Assembly: GCF_004054195.1 (NCBI RefSeq)
Contig: NZ_SBIW01000007.1
Coordinates: 310,001 to 374,000 of the forward strand
DNA: 64,000 bases
Origin: Mucilaginibacter gilvus
Lineage (GTDB): Bacteria > Bacteroidota > Bacteroidia > Sphingobacteriales > Sphingobacteriaceae
Reading direction: 5' to 3'
The notes under the pieces are model-generated. The model was given only the letters and a program-made list of their open reading frames with translations, made no database searches and had not been told where the DNA came from. The translations under genes and the position numbers were made by a program. This document shows, piece by piece, positions 53,193 to 63,681 of the stretch (the first letter of the stretch is position 1; every line of letters starts with the position of its first letter).

Positions 53193-55784
53193 ATGAATTT
53201 CAACAATTTTACCATAAAAGCACAGGAGGCCGTGCAAAAGGCATCCGAAATTGCAACCGGCAACCAGCAGCAGGCCATAGAGACCGCGCACCTGCTAAAA
53301 GGGCTGCTTTTGGTTGATGAAAACGTAATAACCTACCTGCTTAAAAAGCTGAACGTTAACCTGAATAGGTTAAACGAAACGCTCGACGCGCAGATAGCAT
53401 CGTTCCCAAAAGTGAGCGGGAGCAATGTATACCTGTCGTCGGCAGTGAACGGCGCTTTACAAAAAGCGCAATCATATCTTAAAGAATTTAAAGACGAATT
53501 TGTATCGGTAGAGCATTTATTGCTGGGCGTATTGGCTGCCGGCGATAAAATAGCATCGGCATTAAAAGATTTCGGCGTAAACGAAAAAGACCTGAAAAAG
53601 GCCATCGTAGAATTGCGCGGCAGTAATAAAGTTACAGACCAAAACGCCGAAGCTACCTACAACGCGCTTAACAAATATGCCCGCGACCTGAACGAATACG
53701 CAGAAAGCGGCAAGCTTGACCCGGTGATCGGCCGCGACGAGGAGATCCGCCGCGTGATCCAGATCTTATCGCGCCGTACCAAAAACAACCCGATACTGAT
53801 TGGTGAACCCGGCGTTGGTAAAACCGCCATTGCCGAGGGTATTGCTTTCCGGATCATTAAAGGAGACGTGCCCGAAAGCCTGAAAACAAAAACCGTTTTC
53901 TCGCTGGACATGGGCGCGTTGATAGCCGGAGCCAAGTATAAAGGCGAGTTTGAAGAACGTTTGAAAGCCGTTATTAAAGAGGTTATCCAAAGCGATGGGG
54001 AGATCATCCTTTTCATCGATGAGATTCACACCCTCGTTGGTGCAGGTGGTGGCGAAGGTGCCATGGATGCGGCCAACATATTAAAGCCGGCCTTAGCCCG
54101 TGGCGAATTAAGGGCCATTGGTGCAACAACCTTGAACGAGTATCAAAAATATGTAGAGAAGGATAAAGCGCTCGAGCGCCGTTTCCAAAAGGTGATGGTG
54201 GGCGAGCCGGATACTGCCGACGCCATTTCCATTTTGCGTGGCTTAAAAGAACGTTACGAGGCACACCACAAGGTGCGTATCCGCGATGAAGCCATTATTG
54301 CTTCGGTGGAAATGTCGCAACGCTATATATCCGACAGGTTTTTGCCTGATAAAGCTATCGACCTGATGGATGAAGCCGCCTCTAAACTACGTTTGGAGAT
54401 GGATTCGGTACCGGAAGCGGTGGATGAACTGGAACGCCGCATTATGCAGTTGGAAATTGAACGCGAAGCCATTAAACGTGAAAAAGACGACCGCAAAGTT
54501 GCCGAACTAAGCGAAGAAATTGCCAACCTGTCTGCCCAGCGCGATTCGCTTCGGGCCAAATGGCAGGGCGAAAAAGACATTGTAGATGGTATTAACCTTA
54601 AGGTTGAACAGATAGAGAATTACAAACTGGAAGCCGAGCAGGCCGAACGTGCCGGCGACTATGGTAAAGTAGCAGAATTGCGCTACGGTACCATTGTACA
54701 GGCGCAACAGGAAGTCGAAAAGCTAAAAGCCGCCCTTGCCGAAAATGACGACGACAGCCGGATGCTGAAAGAGGAAGTTACCGCCGATGATATTGCCGGC
54801 GTTGTAAGCCGCTGGACAGGCATCCCGGTAAGCAAAATGATCCAGAGCGAGCGCGAAAAATTGCTGCACCTGGAAGAAGAACTGCACAAACGCGTAGCAG
54901 GCCAAGAGGAAGCCATAGAAGCCATCAGCGATGCTATACGCCGCAGTCGTGCCGGCTTACAGGATAAGCGCAAGCCTATAGGCTCGTTCATTTTCCTGGG
55001 CACTACAGGTGTTGGTAAAACAGAACTGGCCAAGGCTTTAGCCGAGTATTTGTTTAACGATGAGAACTCGCTGGTGCGGATAGATATGAGTGAGTACCAG
55101 GAACGCCATTCGGTTTCACGATTGATAGGCGCGCCTCCGGGCTATGTGGGTTATGATGAAGGCGGGCAGTTAACCGAGGCCGTACGTCGCAAACCTTACA
55201 GCGTGGTATTGCTGGATGAGATAGAAAAAGCGCATCCGGATGTATTCAACATCCTGCTGCAGGTTTTAGACGATGGGCATTTAACCGATAACAAGGGCCG
55301 CGTGGTAAACTTTAAGAACACCATCATCATCATGACCTCCAACATCGGCTCTAACATTATCCAGGAAAACTTCCAGGATTTGGACGACAAGAACCGCGAT
55401 GAGGTGATCGCCAAAACGAAGAGCGACTTGTTCAACGTGTTGCGCGCCACCATCCGCCCCGAGTTTTTGAACCGGATAGACGAGATCATCATGTTTACCC
55501 CGCTCAGTCGCGACGAGATAACCGACATTGTGAAACTGCAGTTTAAACAATTGCAAAACACACTGGCCGAACTGGGCATCACTATAGAAGCATCGGAAGA
55601 CGCTTTGGATTGGCTGGCCCAACTGGGTTACGATCCGCAATTTGGCGCAAGGCCATTGAAACGGGTAATACAGAAAAAAATAATGAACGAACTGTCGAAA
55701 CAGATCCTGTCCGGTGCAGTAGATCGCGACAGCAAGATAAAACTGGATATGTTTGATAACAACTTTGTGTTCATGAATTCGTGA
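53193..55784 (+). CDS. clpB: ATP-dependent disaggregase ClpB
   Basis: The 863-residue protein has the full ClpB layout: N-terminal double Clp repeat (about residues 5-145), first AAA+ domain with Walker A G204-EPGVGKT, a long coiled middle domain (about 410-530) that separates ClpB from ClpA/ClpC, and second AAA+ with Walker A G603-TTGVGKT. It ends in a C-terminal D2-small domain ([14 protein letters not shown]). It pulls proteins from aggregates together with DnaK. It is a single gene with a terminator behind it. Confidence 0.98.
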   Translation: MNFNNFTIKAQEAVQKASEIATGNQQQAIETAHLLKGLLLVDENVITYLLKKLNVNLNRLNETLDAQIASFPKVSGSNVYLSSAVNGALQKAQSYLKEFKDEFVSVEHLLLGVLAAGDKIASALKDFGVNEKDLKKAIVELRGSNKVTDQNAEATYNALNKYARDLNEYAESGKLDPVIGRDEEIRRVIQILSRRTKNNPILIGEPGVGKTAIAEGIAFRIIKGDVPESLKTKTVFSLDMGALIAGAKYKGEFEERLKAVIKEVIQSDGEIILFIDEIHTLVGAGGGEGAMDAANILKPALARGELRAIGATTLNEYQKYVEKDKALERRFQKVMVGEPDTADAISILRGLKERYEAHHKVRIRDEAIIASVEMSQRYISDRFLPDKAIDLMDEAASKLRLEMDSVPEAVDELERRIMQLEIEREAIKREKDDRKVAELSEEIANLSAQRDSLRAKWQGEKDIVDGINLKVEQIENYKLEAEQAERAGDYGKVAELRYGTIVQAQQEVEKLKAALAENDDDSRMLKEEVTADDIAGVVSRWTGIPVSKMIQSEREKLLHLEEELHKRVAGQEEAIEAISDAIRRSRAGLQDKRKPIGSFIFLGTTGVGKTELAKALAEYLFNDENSLVRIDMSEYQERHSVSRLIGAPPGYVGYDEGGQLTEAVRRKPYSVVLLDEIEKAHPDVFNILLQVLDDGHLTDNKGRVVNFKNTIIIMTSNIGSNIIQENFQDLDDKNRDEVIAKTKSDLFNVLRATIRPEFLNRIDEIIMFTPLSRDEITDIVKLQFKQLQNTLAELGITIEASEDALDWLAQLGYDPQFGARPLKRVIQKKIMNELSKQILSGAVDRDSKIKLDMFDNNFVFMNS

Positions 55785-55855
55785 GGAGGGTTGTGAGTGG
55801 TGAATAGTGAATGGTGAGTGAGTAGAACGCAAAGTTCAAAATAAGTTCAGCATAG

Positions 55856-55886
55856 AGAGCTGCCCGTGAGGGCGGCTCTTTTTTTG
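55856..55886 (+). terminator. Intrinsic terminator after clpB
   Basis: AGAGC-T-GCCC and GGGC-G-GCTCT form a stem with a GTGA loop, followed by a run of seven or more T. Confidence 0.88.
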
Positions 55887-55917
55887 TATAGCGCAGTTTA
55901 TTTGTACATTTATATTA

Positions 55918-56427
55918 ATGAAACCTATAACCTTATTAGCGATAACAGTCTGTTTGTTCACTGCCTGCCAACAAAAGCCCAAAGCTAATTCAGCCAAGCA
56001 GCCTTACGAGTTAGTTATTAATCAAGATCAGATTCCTACCGTGAGTGATATAACATCACCTTATCAAATAGAAACGTTCAGAGGCATAACAGTTCCAATA
56101 ACCCTCATGAACAACAGCAACGATACGTTAAAATATGTTAATATGAGTTGCTCGAGCGACGAGATTTTCTCCACCAACACAGATAGGGTAGTGCTGTTTA
56201 GGCATGGTTGCGAAAAAAATGTACTCGAAGTTCATAGTGTACCGCCGCATCAATCAGAAAATATCAGAATTGTTTTAGTCGTTGGAAAACGGTCTAAGGG
56301 CAAGGAAAGAATTAGGGTAGGTATGTGTTTAGTTCTTGTTAAGAAGAATAACTCATGGCCATCGTTTGAGGATATTTCACAGCATAGAGGCGAGACCATT
56401 TGGTCTAACAAGGTTCAAATCCCCTAA
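55918..56427 (+). CDS. Hypothetical lipoprotein
   Basis: The 169-residue protein has a signal peptide with lipobox LFTAC (Cys17) and a basic start. The mature part has two further Cys (SCSSDE, RHGCEKN) and a beta-rich pattern like an Ig-fold. No family is recognised. Its 3' end is 3 bases from the stop of the convergent MFS gene. Confidence 0.75.
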   Translation: MKPITLLAITVCLFTACQQKPKANSAKQPYELVINQDQIPTVSDITSPYQIETFRGITVPITLMNNSNDTLKYVNMSCSSDEIFSTNTDRVVLFRHGCEKNVLEVHSVPPHQSENIRIVLVVGKRSKGKERIRVGMCLVLVKKNNSWPSFEDISQHRGETIWSNKVQIP

Positions 56428-56430
56428 CCC

Positions 56431-57636
56431 CTACGCCAGCACCTCATTCTCTACCGCTTCCAGCTTTTTAACGGGTTCGCGGCGCAGGAACATATAGGCG
56501 AGGGCTATTACGGTAATGCCCGCCGTGGCGTAGATAATGAAGGGCACTTCGGCTATCACATTCTTATAGTACCAGCCGGCAACCAATGCTCCAAGTCCGA
56601 TACCTGCTTCCAGCGACATATACATGGTGGCTATGGCCTTGCCGCGGTGGCTGGGCTGGCTCATATCAATCGTCCAGGCGTTGAGGGCGGGAGAGAGTAT
56701 ACCCTGCGATATACCATAAAGCACAGCGCCAATCATTAAACCGGCAATCGTATGCGCATAAGCCACTACGGCAAGCGCCAGTACAAGTATCACCAGCCCG
56801 ATTTTAATAACTACCAAACGCCCGTATTTATCAGATACCTTGCCAGCAACAAAACGGATGACGAGCGACGCGATGGTGAACACCATAAAAAACAGGCCTT
56901 TATTGGGGATGCCGAGGTGATGGCTCCAATCGGGTATAAGCGTTAATATGGCACCATACGACATATAGGATAACAGTGTTACGATAGCCGCAGGCAAAAC
57001 TTCCACAGCGATGATATCATTGCGGGAGATCTTAAACATATTCAAGTTCAAGCGCTGCCTGTTCTTAAGGGTTTCGCGCATATTCATGAGGATCACAATC
57101 GATGCCAAGGCAAAAACTGAGGACGTATAAAAAAGGGTGTTCAGCGAATGTGATATCCGTATAACGCTGCCAATGTACGGGCCTATAGCCATGCCTGTGC
57201 TAAAGCAAATGCCGTGCATGCCCAGGGCTTCGCCCCAGCGTTCGCGGGGCACTATATCTGCCACGTAGGCTGCAGTGGCTGTGGGCTTAAACCCGGTGGA
57301 AAACCCATGCAATAAACGTAGAAATAACAAGCCCGATACAGTACTGAGCACCGGGTATAAAAAACCGCAGGCAAAACAAACAATGGAGCCCACCGCCATA
57401 ACGGGTACACGGCCAAGCCTATCGGTAAGCCGCCCGCTAAAGGGGCGCGAGATACCGGCAGTTAGCGTAAACAACGCTACTAAAAGCCCTTTGTTTACAT
57501 CTTTGCCGCCGTGCAGGCCATGGAGGTAGGCCGGCAACTCAGGGATCAGCATATTATAACTCGCGGAAAACAAAAGCGAACTGAGGCAAACCAACCCGAA
57601 ATGGATATTATAAATAGGATTTGCGGATTTAGTCAT
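56431..57636 (-). CDS. Major facilitator superfamily transporter
   Basis: The 401-residue protein has 12 membrane helices. Motif A between helices 2 and 3 reads GRLTDRLGRVPVM, with its degenerate repeat GKVSDKYGRLVV in the second half. The overall form is like small-molecule exporters of the drug:H+ antiporter type. The substrate cannot be told. It is a single gene. Confidence 0.92.
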   Translation of the reverse strand: MTKSANPIYNIHFGLVCLSSLLFSASYNMLIPELPAYLHGLHGGKDVNKGLLVALFTLTAGISRPFSGRLTDRLGRVPVMAVGSIVCFACGFLYPVLSTVSGLLFLRLLHGFSTGFKPTATAAYVADIVPRERWGEALGMHGICFSTGMAIGPYIGSVIRISHSLNTLFYTSSVFALASIVILMNMRETLKNRQRLNLNMFKISRNDIIAVEVLPAAIVTLLSYMSYGAILTLIPDWSHHLGIPNKGLFFMVFTIASLVIRFVAGKVSDKYGRLVVIKIGLVILVLALAVVAYAHTIAGLMIGAVLYGISQGILSPALNAWTIDMSQPSHRGKAIATMYMSLEAGIGLGALVAGWYYKNVIAEVPFIIYATAGITVIALAYMFLRREPVKKLEAVENEVLA

Positions 57637-57709
57637 TAAACTTTATACGTGTAAGGGCCCGCAATTTAACCTTTCTGTTTATTATTGACGATTGAAATTG
57701 AATACACTT

Positions 57710-57772
57710 ATTTCACGAATTAGGACTAATTTCACAAAGTGGGGATCCGTATTGCAGTAAAATTCGTGAAAT
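57710..57772. repeat. Short inverted repeat
   Basis: ATTTCACGAATT (57710-57721) and AATTCGTGAAAT (57761-57772) are perfect inverted copies about 40 bases apart. A further TTTCAC lies between them. Confidence 0.5.
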
Positions 57773-57800
57773 TCGGTTTAATCCTTGAAAATTATTGCCT

Positions 57801-57834
57801 AATAAAAAACGCCCCTGCTTTTGGCAGAGGCGTT
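57801..57834 (-). terminator. Intrinsic terminator of the small secreted protein gene
   Basis: On the minus strand AACGCCTCTGC pairs with GCAGGGGCGTT around CAAAA (one mismatch), followed by a T run. Confidence 0.85.
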
Positions 57835-57854
57835 CACCATTATCACAATACCAA

Positions 57855-58226
57855 TTATTGCAAAAACACGTAGGTTTTTTGGCCGAATTCGTTATAAACA
57901 CTCAATTGTTTGGTAACCACTTTGTTGTTTGATGTTACCGCCATAGTGTAGGTACCAAAGGGCAATTGCGACAGGTTGTAACCTTTTTCTGTCGACTGTT
58001 TGCTTGACAGGTAATCGGTCATTACTTCGTTGTTATCCTTATCGTAAAATTTCACGTAAGCGCGGCCTGTTGTTGCTTTTTGGATGCTAACGCCTATTAC
58101 TAAGTTTTTAGAGGATGCCTGTACGGTTATTTCGTCTTGTGCGGTTTCGGTTTTAGCAGGAGTTGCAGCAAAAACGCTTGTGCTTACTAATAATAAAAGG
58201 GCTGCTAATTTGATTGAATTTTTCAT
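57855..58226 (-). CDS. Small secreted protein with T9SS-tail-like beta domain
   Basis: With ATG 58226 the protein has 123 residues and a signal peptide (KLAALLLLVSTSVFAATPA). A longer frame upstream gives an unlikely N-terminus. The mature part is a single beta-sandwich with YNLSQLPFGTYTMAVTSNN and VVTKQLSVYN, which resembles the C-terminal sorting domain of type IX secretion substrates, but it stands alone. It may be a small periplasmic protein of the same fold. A strong terminator follows. Confidence 0.72.
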   Translation of the reverse strand: MKNSIKLAALLLLVSTSVFAATPAKTETAQDEITVQASSKNLVIGVSIQKATTGRAYVKFYDKDNNEVMTDYLSSKQSTEKGYNLSQLPFGTYTMAVTSNNKVVTKQLSVYNEFGQKTYVFLQ

Positions 58227-58542
58227 GATATTTTTTGAATTTTGATTGCTAAATAAATTGTTTTCGTTTGTTTCAATACCCAAAACAACAACAATAAATT
58301 CAACCCCAAAAACTAAATAGACCACCACGGGGAATATATAGACGTACTGCCGATAACACTCGTTAAAGCCTAATTATCAGCATTTATGGTAAGAAATTGG
58401 GTTTGTCGACTGCTTTTAGCGGTTTGTCGGGCGGGAGCAAGGGCTGGTCGAATTTAGAGCGATTTTCGCCGGCGGTGGATGCAAAAAAGCCGGATATGTT
58501 TTTACATCCGGCTTTCCATATTCTTATACAATAATTTACAAC
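58227..58542. other. Gene-free region
   Basis: I see no gene in these 316 bases. The left part must hold the promoter of the small secreted protein gene, the right end the terminator of the YitT gene (58483-58514). Confidence 0.45.
58483..58514 (-). terminator. Intrinsic terminator of the YitT-family gene
   Basis: On the minus strand AGCCGGATGT and ATATCCGGCT form a stem with an A-rich loop, followed by six T. Confidence 0.88.
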
Positions 58543-59415
58543 TTAGTGCCTTGCCCGTTTTTTGAGCACGCCACCGGCGGCTTCTTTTATAGTGCTGGTG
58601 AAGATAAAGGCTTTAGGGTCTATCTCGTGTACCAGGTTGCGCAGGCGCCTTACCTCTAACCGGGTTATTACGGTAAAAACAATATCTACCGGCTGGCTAA
58701 TGTCGAAACTATCCTTTAAAAAACCACGCTCGCCTTTGTATACGGTTATCCCACGGCCAAGCTCCATCACCAAACGTTCTTTTACAAACTCGCTCTGGGC
58801 CGATATAATGGTTACTCCGGTGTATTCCTCCAGGCCTTCTATAACAAAGCTGATGGTTTTTGATGCCGTGTAATATGTCATAATAGAATATAATGCCGTT
58901 GGCAAGCTTATTTCAAAGGCTGCAATAAGAAAGATGATGATATTGATACCGAGGATGATCTCGCTGATGGTAAAACTGATCCGCTTGCCGGTGTAAAGCG
59001 CCAAAACCTCTATACCATCTAACGCGCAACCACCGCGAATGGCCAAGCCAACACCTATTCCCATAAATACCCCACCAAATATTGATACCAGTAATTTATC
59101 GGATGTAATATCGGTTGGGTAAGGCATAAACTGCAGGCATAACCCAAGCATTATAATGGCCGCAAGCGTTTTGGCCGCAAAGGTTTTATTTACCTGGTAA
59201 GCACCCATAATAATAAAGGGAATGTTGGCCAGTACAATAACCACCGCGATGTTAAAATGGTAAAGTTCGTGCAGCAAAAGGCTCATCCCGGTTACACCGC
59301 CATCAAAAAACTGGTTGGGGATAAGGAAACTTTTAAGCGCGAACCCGCAAAAAAGGATGCCTGCCAAAGTATATGCTATATCTGTTGCCCAATGCTTTAT
59401 ATCAGTGCTTTTCAT
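58543..59415 (-). CDS. YitT-family membrane protein (DUF161 + DUF2179)
   Basis: The 290-residue protein has five to six helices with FLIPNQFFDGGVTGMSLLLHE and GVGLAIRGGCALDGIEVLAL, then a cytoplasmic DUF2179 domain (about residues 225-280) with VFTVITRLEVRRLRNLVHEIDPKAF. The role of the family is not settled. It is a single gene with a terminator. Confidence 0.92.
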   Translation of the reverse strand: MKSTDIKHWATDIAYTLAGILFCGFALKSFLIPNQFFDGGVTGMSLLLHELYHFNIAVVIVLANIPFIIMGAYQVNKTFAAKTLAAIIMLGLCLQFMPYPTDITSDKLLVSIFGGVFMGIGVGLAIRGGCALDGIEVLALYTGKRISFTISEIILGINIIIFLIAAFEISLPTALYSIMTYYTASKTISFVIEGLEEYTGVTIISAQSEFVKERLVMELGRGITVYKGERGFLKDSFDISQPVDIVFTVITRLEVRRLRNLVHEIDPKAFIFTSTIKEAAGGVLKKRARH

Positions 59416-59661
59416 TCAGTGTGCTGGTTTTCAGTAGCTTTTTATGGTAATGCTTAAAACATAAACCTGCGCCTTTATGCCAGCGCTTGTGCTTAGTTTT
59501 ATGGGCTAAGATATTAAATGTTTACTTGTTTGCCCCCTTAAGTTTGCTTTTTCATAAATTAGAAAAATATAGTTTGCCGCAGTGCTTATTGGGCCCGCCG
59601 CATTTGATATTTACCATATTAATTAGTTAATTAACCAATTAATTAAAACCAATTCTTTCTG

Positions 59662-62600
59662 ATGAAGAGACCTTTGTTGATGGTGTTGCTGCTTGCCATT
59701 TGCTTTTACAGCAAGGCGCAAACTTCTCATGTTTATTTTGATAAGCTGGATATCAAAAAGGGGCTGCCCGAATCGTATGTGCGATCGATGGTGGAGGATA
59801 GCGAAGGTTATATGTGGATAGCCACGCAAAACGGGCTGGTACGTTACGATGGGTATAACTATAAAGTTTACAACCTGGGCAGCGATAAGCTTAATGTTGG
59901 AGCCGTAACCAATGTGCTAAGCATTGCCAAAGGCGGTGATAACAGCCTTTGGGTTAGCGTAACAGCTAACGGGCTGTTTAAGTACAATAGGGCTAAAGAT
60001 AGTTTCGACCAGTTTGTTTACCCGCCCGGTAGCACTTATCAGTATTTTGGTATAAGGTTTATAGATAACGATGGAAACGTTTGGGGCAATGTGAAGGATA
60101 TGAACGGGGTGAGCATTGCCAAATTTAGCCCTCAAACTAAAAAGTACGAGTTTTTTGGGAATAAAGTGAAAGGCAACAACCATATTGACGCCGACCTAGT
60201 GATGAACGTTCAAAAAACTGCCGACGGTAAAATATGGATAGGTACCACTAATGGTTTATTTAACTACATGGGGCCGGGCAGGCCATTTAAAGCTTACCTG
60301 TCTACTACCGACACCTCTAAAATGATTGGCGCGAACCCCGTTTATGAGGCACCCTCGCAGCCCGGGCTTTTATGGATGAACCTTTTTCATGGCAACAACC
60401 TCGACCTAAGAGTGAGTTGTTTCGATACAAAAACAGGTAAGATCATCAAAGCGTACCACGCGTCAAAAAGCCCGGATAGTATTTTAGATGCCGGTATAAA
60501 CACTATTTATGAAGATAAAAAGCAGCGTTTGTGGTTTTGTACCGAAACGGGGCTGTCAAAATTGGATAGGCAAACCGGTAAGTTCACCAATTATTTAACC
60601 AACGACACCGCGATAACGCAGTTAAGCAGAATTGTAGAAGATAAAAACGGTAAACTGTGGATCTCTCCATTAAGCAGCTTGCTCTACTTCGACCCGGAGA
60701 CGGCGCATTTTGAATATTACAAGCCCAAACTTGCACAACCTGGCGCTTTAATATCCAGCGATGTTACCGTAAAACTGGTAGACCGCGCCAATAACTTATG
60801 GCTTGGATTTGGGTACGGGGGCGTAAACAAAATAAGCAAGGTAAAAAGCGCTTTTGATTATATTGCACAGAGTAAAGATAACCTTAACGGTTATCCGGGT
60901 GGTTCGGCGCACATTGTTTCTTCTACCAAACTGCACACAAAAATCAAGACCACTAAAGGCATATTTAACTGGGATACCGTTACCGGGCGTTTTACTAAAC
61001 TCTACAGCGCCTTACCCGGGCAGGTGATTAACAATGTTTGGGAAAATGGCAATATACTTTATATCGGCACCACTACAGGGTTTGTGGTTTACAATGTTGC
61101 AACCGGTTCAAAAGTAACTTACCGCAACAACCCCGCAGATGCCTCAAGTATACCCGGTGATTTTATATCCACTGTTTACCAGGATCATACCGGCGCGGTT
61201 TGGATGGCCATAAATGATAAAGGAGGCCTTGGTGTTTGTTCCTTTGAGCCAACCACAAAAAAATTCACCAGGTACCCCTTTCACAGCGACTTTCACAACC
61301 CATTTAAAGTTAACGATGGCGCGTTGGACGATTCGCGTGCAATTGTCATCTATGAGGATATGCAAAATACGCTCTGGGTGGGCACCAACTCGGGCAGTTT
61401 GAATAAATTCGACCGCAAAACCGGCAAGTTTTTCTCATACCTCAATACACAAAACAAAAAAATGACCTGCGTATCCGAGATATTTGAAGACCGGGCAGGC
61501 AGGCTGTGGGTGGGTACTTACCAATCGGGCCTGTTCGAGTTCGACCGAAAAAAGGGTACCTATACCCGGCAGATAGACGAAAAGTCCGGTCTGTTATATA
61601 ACGGCATCATTGGTATAAAAGAAGATTCAGCAGGCCACATATGGATAGGCACCGATAGGGGGCTTACACGTTTAGAACCTAAAACCATGGTGCTTAGAAA
61701 TTATAAGCTGGATGATATACTCCCCGGAGCAGAACGATCCCACCTGGAAGCCAGCAATTTGGCCGACAGTCGTTTTGTGTTATCAACCAGTAATGGGCTT
61801 GTCTTGTTTAACCCTAAGGGCCTTGATGATGACGAGTATCCACCTGTGGTACATATTGAAAGCATCAGATATAACAGCCCCGGTACAAACGATAGCCTTG
61901 CCACGCAAACCCTAACTTACGGGCTTGGCAAATTGGAGCTTGCCCATAACCAAAACAGTGTTCAGTTTAACTACATAGCATTGCATTACGAAAACCCGGC
62001 GGCCAACACCTACGCCTATATGCTGGAGGGTTACGATAAACAATGGGTACAGGCGGGCACCAGCCGTACAGTAACTTATAACAACTTGCCGGCAGGCATC
62101 TATACATTTAAGGTAAAGGCCGCCAATAGCTCCGGCGTATGGGATGAAAAGGGAGACAGCATTGTAGTGGTTATTAATCCGCCGTGGTGGTTTGCCTGGT
62201 GGGCATTGGTGCTTTACGCGGTACTTTTGGGTGCAGCCATTTACGCTTATGTACAATACAGATCGCGGCTGCTAAAAGAAGAGAACCAACTGCTGGAAGA
62301 AAAAGTACAGGAGCGAACTGATGAACTACAAGTTGTTAATAAAGAATTAAGCGAGCAGCAGTTAGAGATCACCTCGCAGCGCGATCAGCTGGCAGCAACC
62401 GTAAACGAACTGAAAGCGGCGCAACAGCAGCTTATTCAATCAGAAAAACTGGCATCGCTGGGCGAACTTACCGCCGGCATAGCTCACGAGATACAAAACC
62501 CGCTGAATTTTGTAAACAACTTCTCTGAGGTTAGCATTGAGCTTGCGATAGAAATGAAACAGGAACTGCGCAGCGGTAGTAAAAAGGAGGCTCTATCCCT

Positions 62601-63210
62601 TGCCGATGACATTGTACTGAACCTCGAAAAGATAGTCCTCCACGGCAAACGCGCGGACGGCATTGTTAAAAATATGCTGCAGCACAGCCGCACCAATACC
62701 GGCGAAAAGCACGAAACAGATATGAATGCTTTGGTTGACGAGTACCTGCGCCTAAGCTATCACGGCCTGCGTGCCAAGGATAAAAACTTCAATTCGGATA
62801 TGGTGCTCGATCTTGACCCGGAGCTGCCAAAACTAAAGATTATACCACAGGATATTGGCCGGGTGATGCTCAACTTGTTCAATAACGCGTTTTATGCCGT
62901 GCAGCTGAAAAAGAAAACGGGGGGCAAAAAGTACAAGCCGCTGGTGGAGGTATCAACCAGTTTGTTTACCCCGCCGAAGGGCAAAAGCGAGATCCGCATC
63001 TACGTGAAAGATAACGGCAATGGCATCCCTGAAGCTAACAAAGAAAAAATAATGCAGCCATTTTTCACAACCAAGCCCGCAGGCGAGGGCACCGGGCTGG
63101 GCCTATCATTAAGTTACGATATTGTAGTAAAAGGCCACCGCGGCAAAATGGATATGAGCAGTAAAGAAGGGGAGTATACCGAGTTTACTATACACTTGCC
63201 TGTAGCGTAA
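59662..63210 (+). CDS. Two-component sensor histidine kinase with Reg_prop/Y_Y_Y sensor
   Basis: The 1182-residue protein has a signal peptide ([16 protein letters not shown]), a periplasmic part made of Reg_prop blades of the form W-I-[AG]-T-x-N/D-G-L (about residues 25-720), a Y_Y_Y domain (about 760-835), one membrane helix ([18 protein letters not shown]), and a long coiled coil. HisKA ([20 protein letters not shown]) and HATPase_c ([29 protein letters not shown]) complete it. Unlike hybrid HTCS proteins it has no receiver or AraC domain. No response regulator gene is adjacent. Confidence 0.93.
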   Translation: MKRPLLMVLLLAICFYSKAQTSHVYFDKLDIKKGLPESYVRSMVEDSEGYMWIATQNGLVRYDGYNYKVYNLGSDKLNVGAVTNVLSIAKGGDNSLWVSVTANGLFKYNRAKDSFDQFVYPPGSTYQYFGIRFIDNDGNVWGNVKDMNGVSIAKFSPQTKKYEFFGNKVKGNNHIDADLVMNVQKTADGKIWIGTTNGLFNYMGPGRPFKAYLSTTDTSKMIGANPVYEAPSQPGLLWMNLFHGNNLDLRVSCFDTKTGKIIKAYHASKSPDSILDAGINTIYEDKKQRLWFCTETGLSKLDRQTGKFTNYLTNDTAITQLSRIVEDKNGKLWISPLSSLLYFDPETAHFEYYKPKLAQPGALISSDVTVKLVDRANNLWLGFGYGGVNKISKVKSAFDYIAQSKDNLNGYPGGSAHIVSSTKLHTKIKTTKGIFNWDTVTGRFTKLYSALPGQVINNVWENGNILYIGTTTGFVVYNVATGSKVTYRNNPADASSIPGDFISTVYQDHTGAVWMAINDKGGLGVCSFEPTTKKFTRYPFHSDFHNPFKVNDGALDDSRAIVIYEDMQNTLWVGTNSGSLNKFDRKTGKFFSYLNTQNKKMTCVSEIFEDRAGRLWVGTYQSGLFEFDRKKGTYTRQIDEKSGLLYNGIIGIKEDSAGHIWIGTDRGLTRLEPKTMVLRNYKLDDILPGAERSHLEASNLADSRFVLSTSNGLVLFNPKGLDDDEYPPVVHIESIRYNSPGTNDSLATQTLTYGLGKLELAHNQNSVQFNYIALHYENPAANTYAYMLEGYDKQWVQAGTSRTVTYNNLPAGIYTFKVKAANSSGVWDEKGDSIVVVINPPWWFAWWALVLYAVLLGAAIYAYVQYRSRLLKEENQLLEEKVQERTDELQVVNKELSEQQLEITSQRDQLAATVNELKAAQQQLIQSEKLASLGELTAGIAHEIQNPLNFVNNFSEVSIELAIEMKQELRSGSKKEALSLADDIVLNLEKIVLHGKRADGIVKNMLQHSRTNTGEKHETDMNALVDEYLRLSYHGLRAKDKNFNSDMVLDLDPELPKLKIIPQDIGRVMLNLFNNAFYAVQLKKKTGGKKYKPLVEVSTSLFTPPKGKSEIRIYVKDNGNGIPEANKEKIMQPFFTTKPAGEGTGLGLSLSYDIVVKGHRGKMDMSSKEGEYTEFTIHLPVA

Positions 63211-63281
63211 AGGCAATTAACTTAGGTGGTTGCAAATATTGGCCGTGCCTATGGCACTCACGAGTATGTATCTGCGCTTCG

Positions 63282-63328
63282 CAACAGATTAGAATCCGTT
63301 GTTACAAAATGTACCGGGCCGATGGCCC
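63282..63328. repeat. Double palindrome
   Basis: CAACAGATT-AG-AATCCGTTG (63282-63301, one mismatch) and GGGCC-GAT-GGCCC (63316-63328) are two hairpins 14 bases apart. The frame of the following DUF3592-like gene opens inside the first one. Confidence 0.55.
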
Positions 63329-63652
63329 TACAAAAAAAAGAAGGGAGAAGAGGTAAACAATGCCAATAATAATGTAGATAGCGTTCGGAGCTATTACCCG
63401 GTAGTTAGGTTTGACACCATCGAGTCTGGGCCTTACGCAGCAGATTATTCTATGTTCACCAGTAATCCAAGTGCATACGAACTTTGGGAAAAGGTACCAG
63501 TGGTATATGATCCGAATAACCACAAAAATTTTATGATAGATAATCTTAACTCCAGAATGATGATGTGGATAGCTATTTTAGTCGGCTTCTGCCTATCGTT
63601 AGGGTCAGTTATTTACTACATCCTCGATCCCGACAGTTACATCCGTTTTTAA
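63299..63652 (+). CDS. DUF3592-like fragment, probably 5'-truncated
   Basis: The frame opens with TTG 63299 inside a palindrome, directly after a TAG at 63290-63292, and has no ATG before residue 52. About 117 residues follow: a low-complexity start (KKKKGEEVNNANNN), then SYYPVVRFDT, VPVVYDPNNHKNFMID and a C-terminal membrane helix (MWIAILVGFCLSLGSVIYYI). The V-x-F and Y-D-P-N-N parts and the last helix resemble the end of DUF3592 proteins; their first membrane helix is missing. It looks like a gene cut by insertion of the palindrome. Confidence 0.5.
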   Translation: MLQNVPGRWPYKKKKGEEVNNANNNVDSVRSYYPVVRFDTIESGPYAADYSMFTSNPSAYELWEKVPVVYDPNNHKNFMIDNLNSRMMMWIAILVGFCLSLGSVIYYILDPDSYIRF

Positions 63653-63681
63653 TAATTTGCTTTTATTGCTATCTTCCAACC

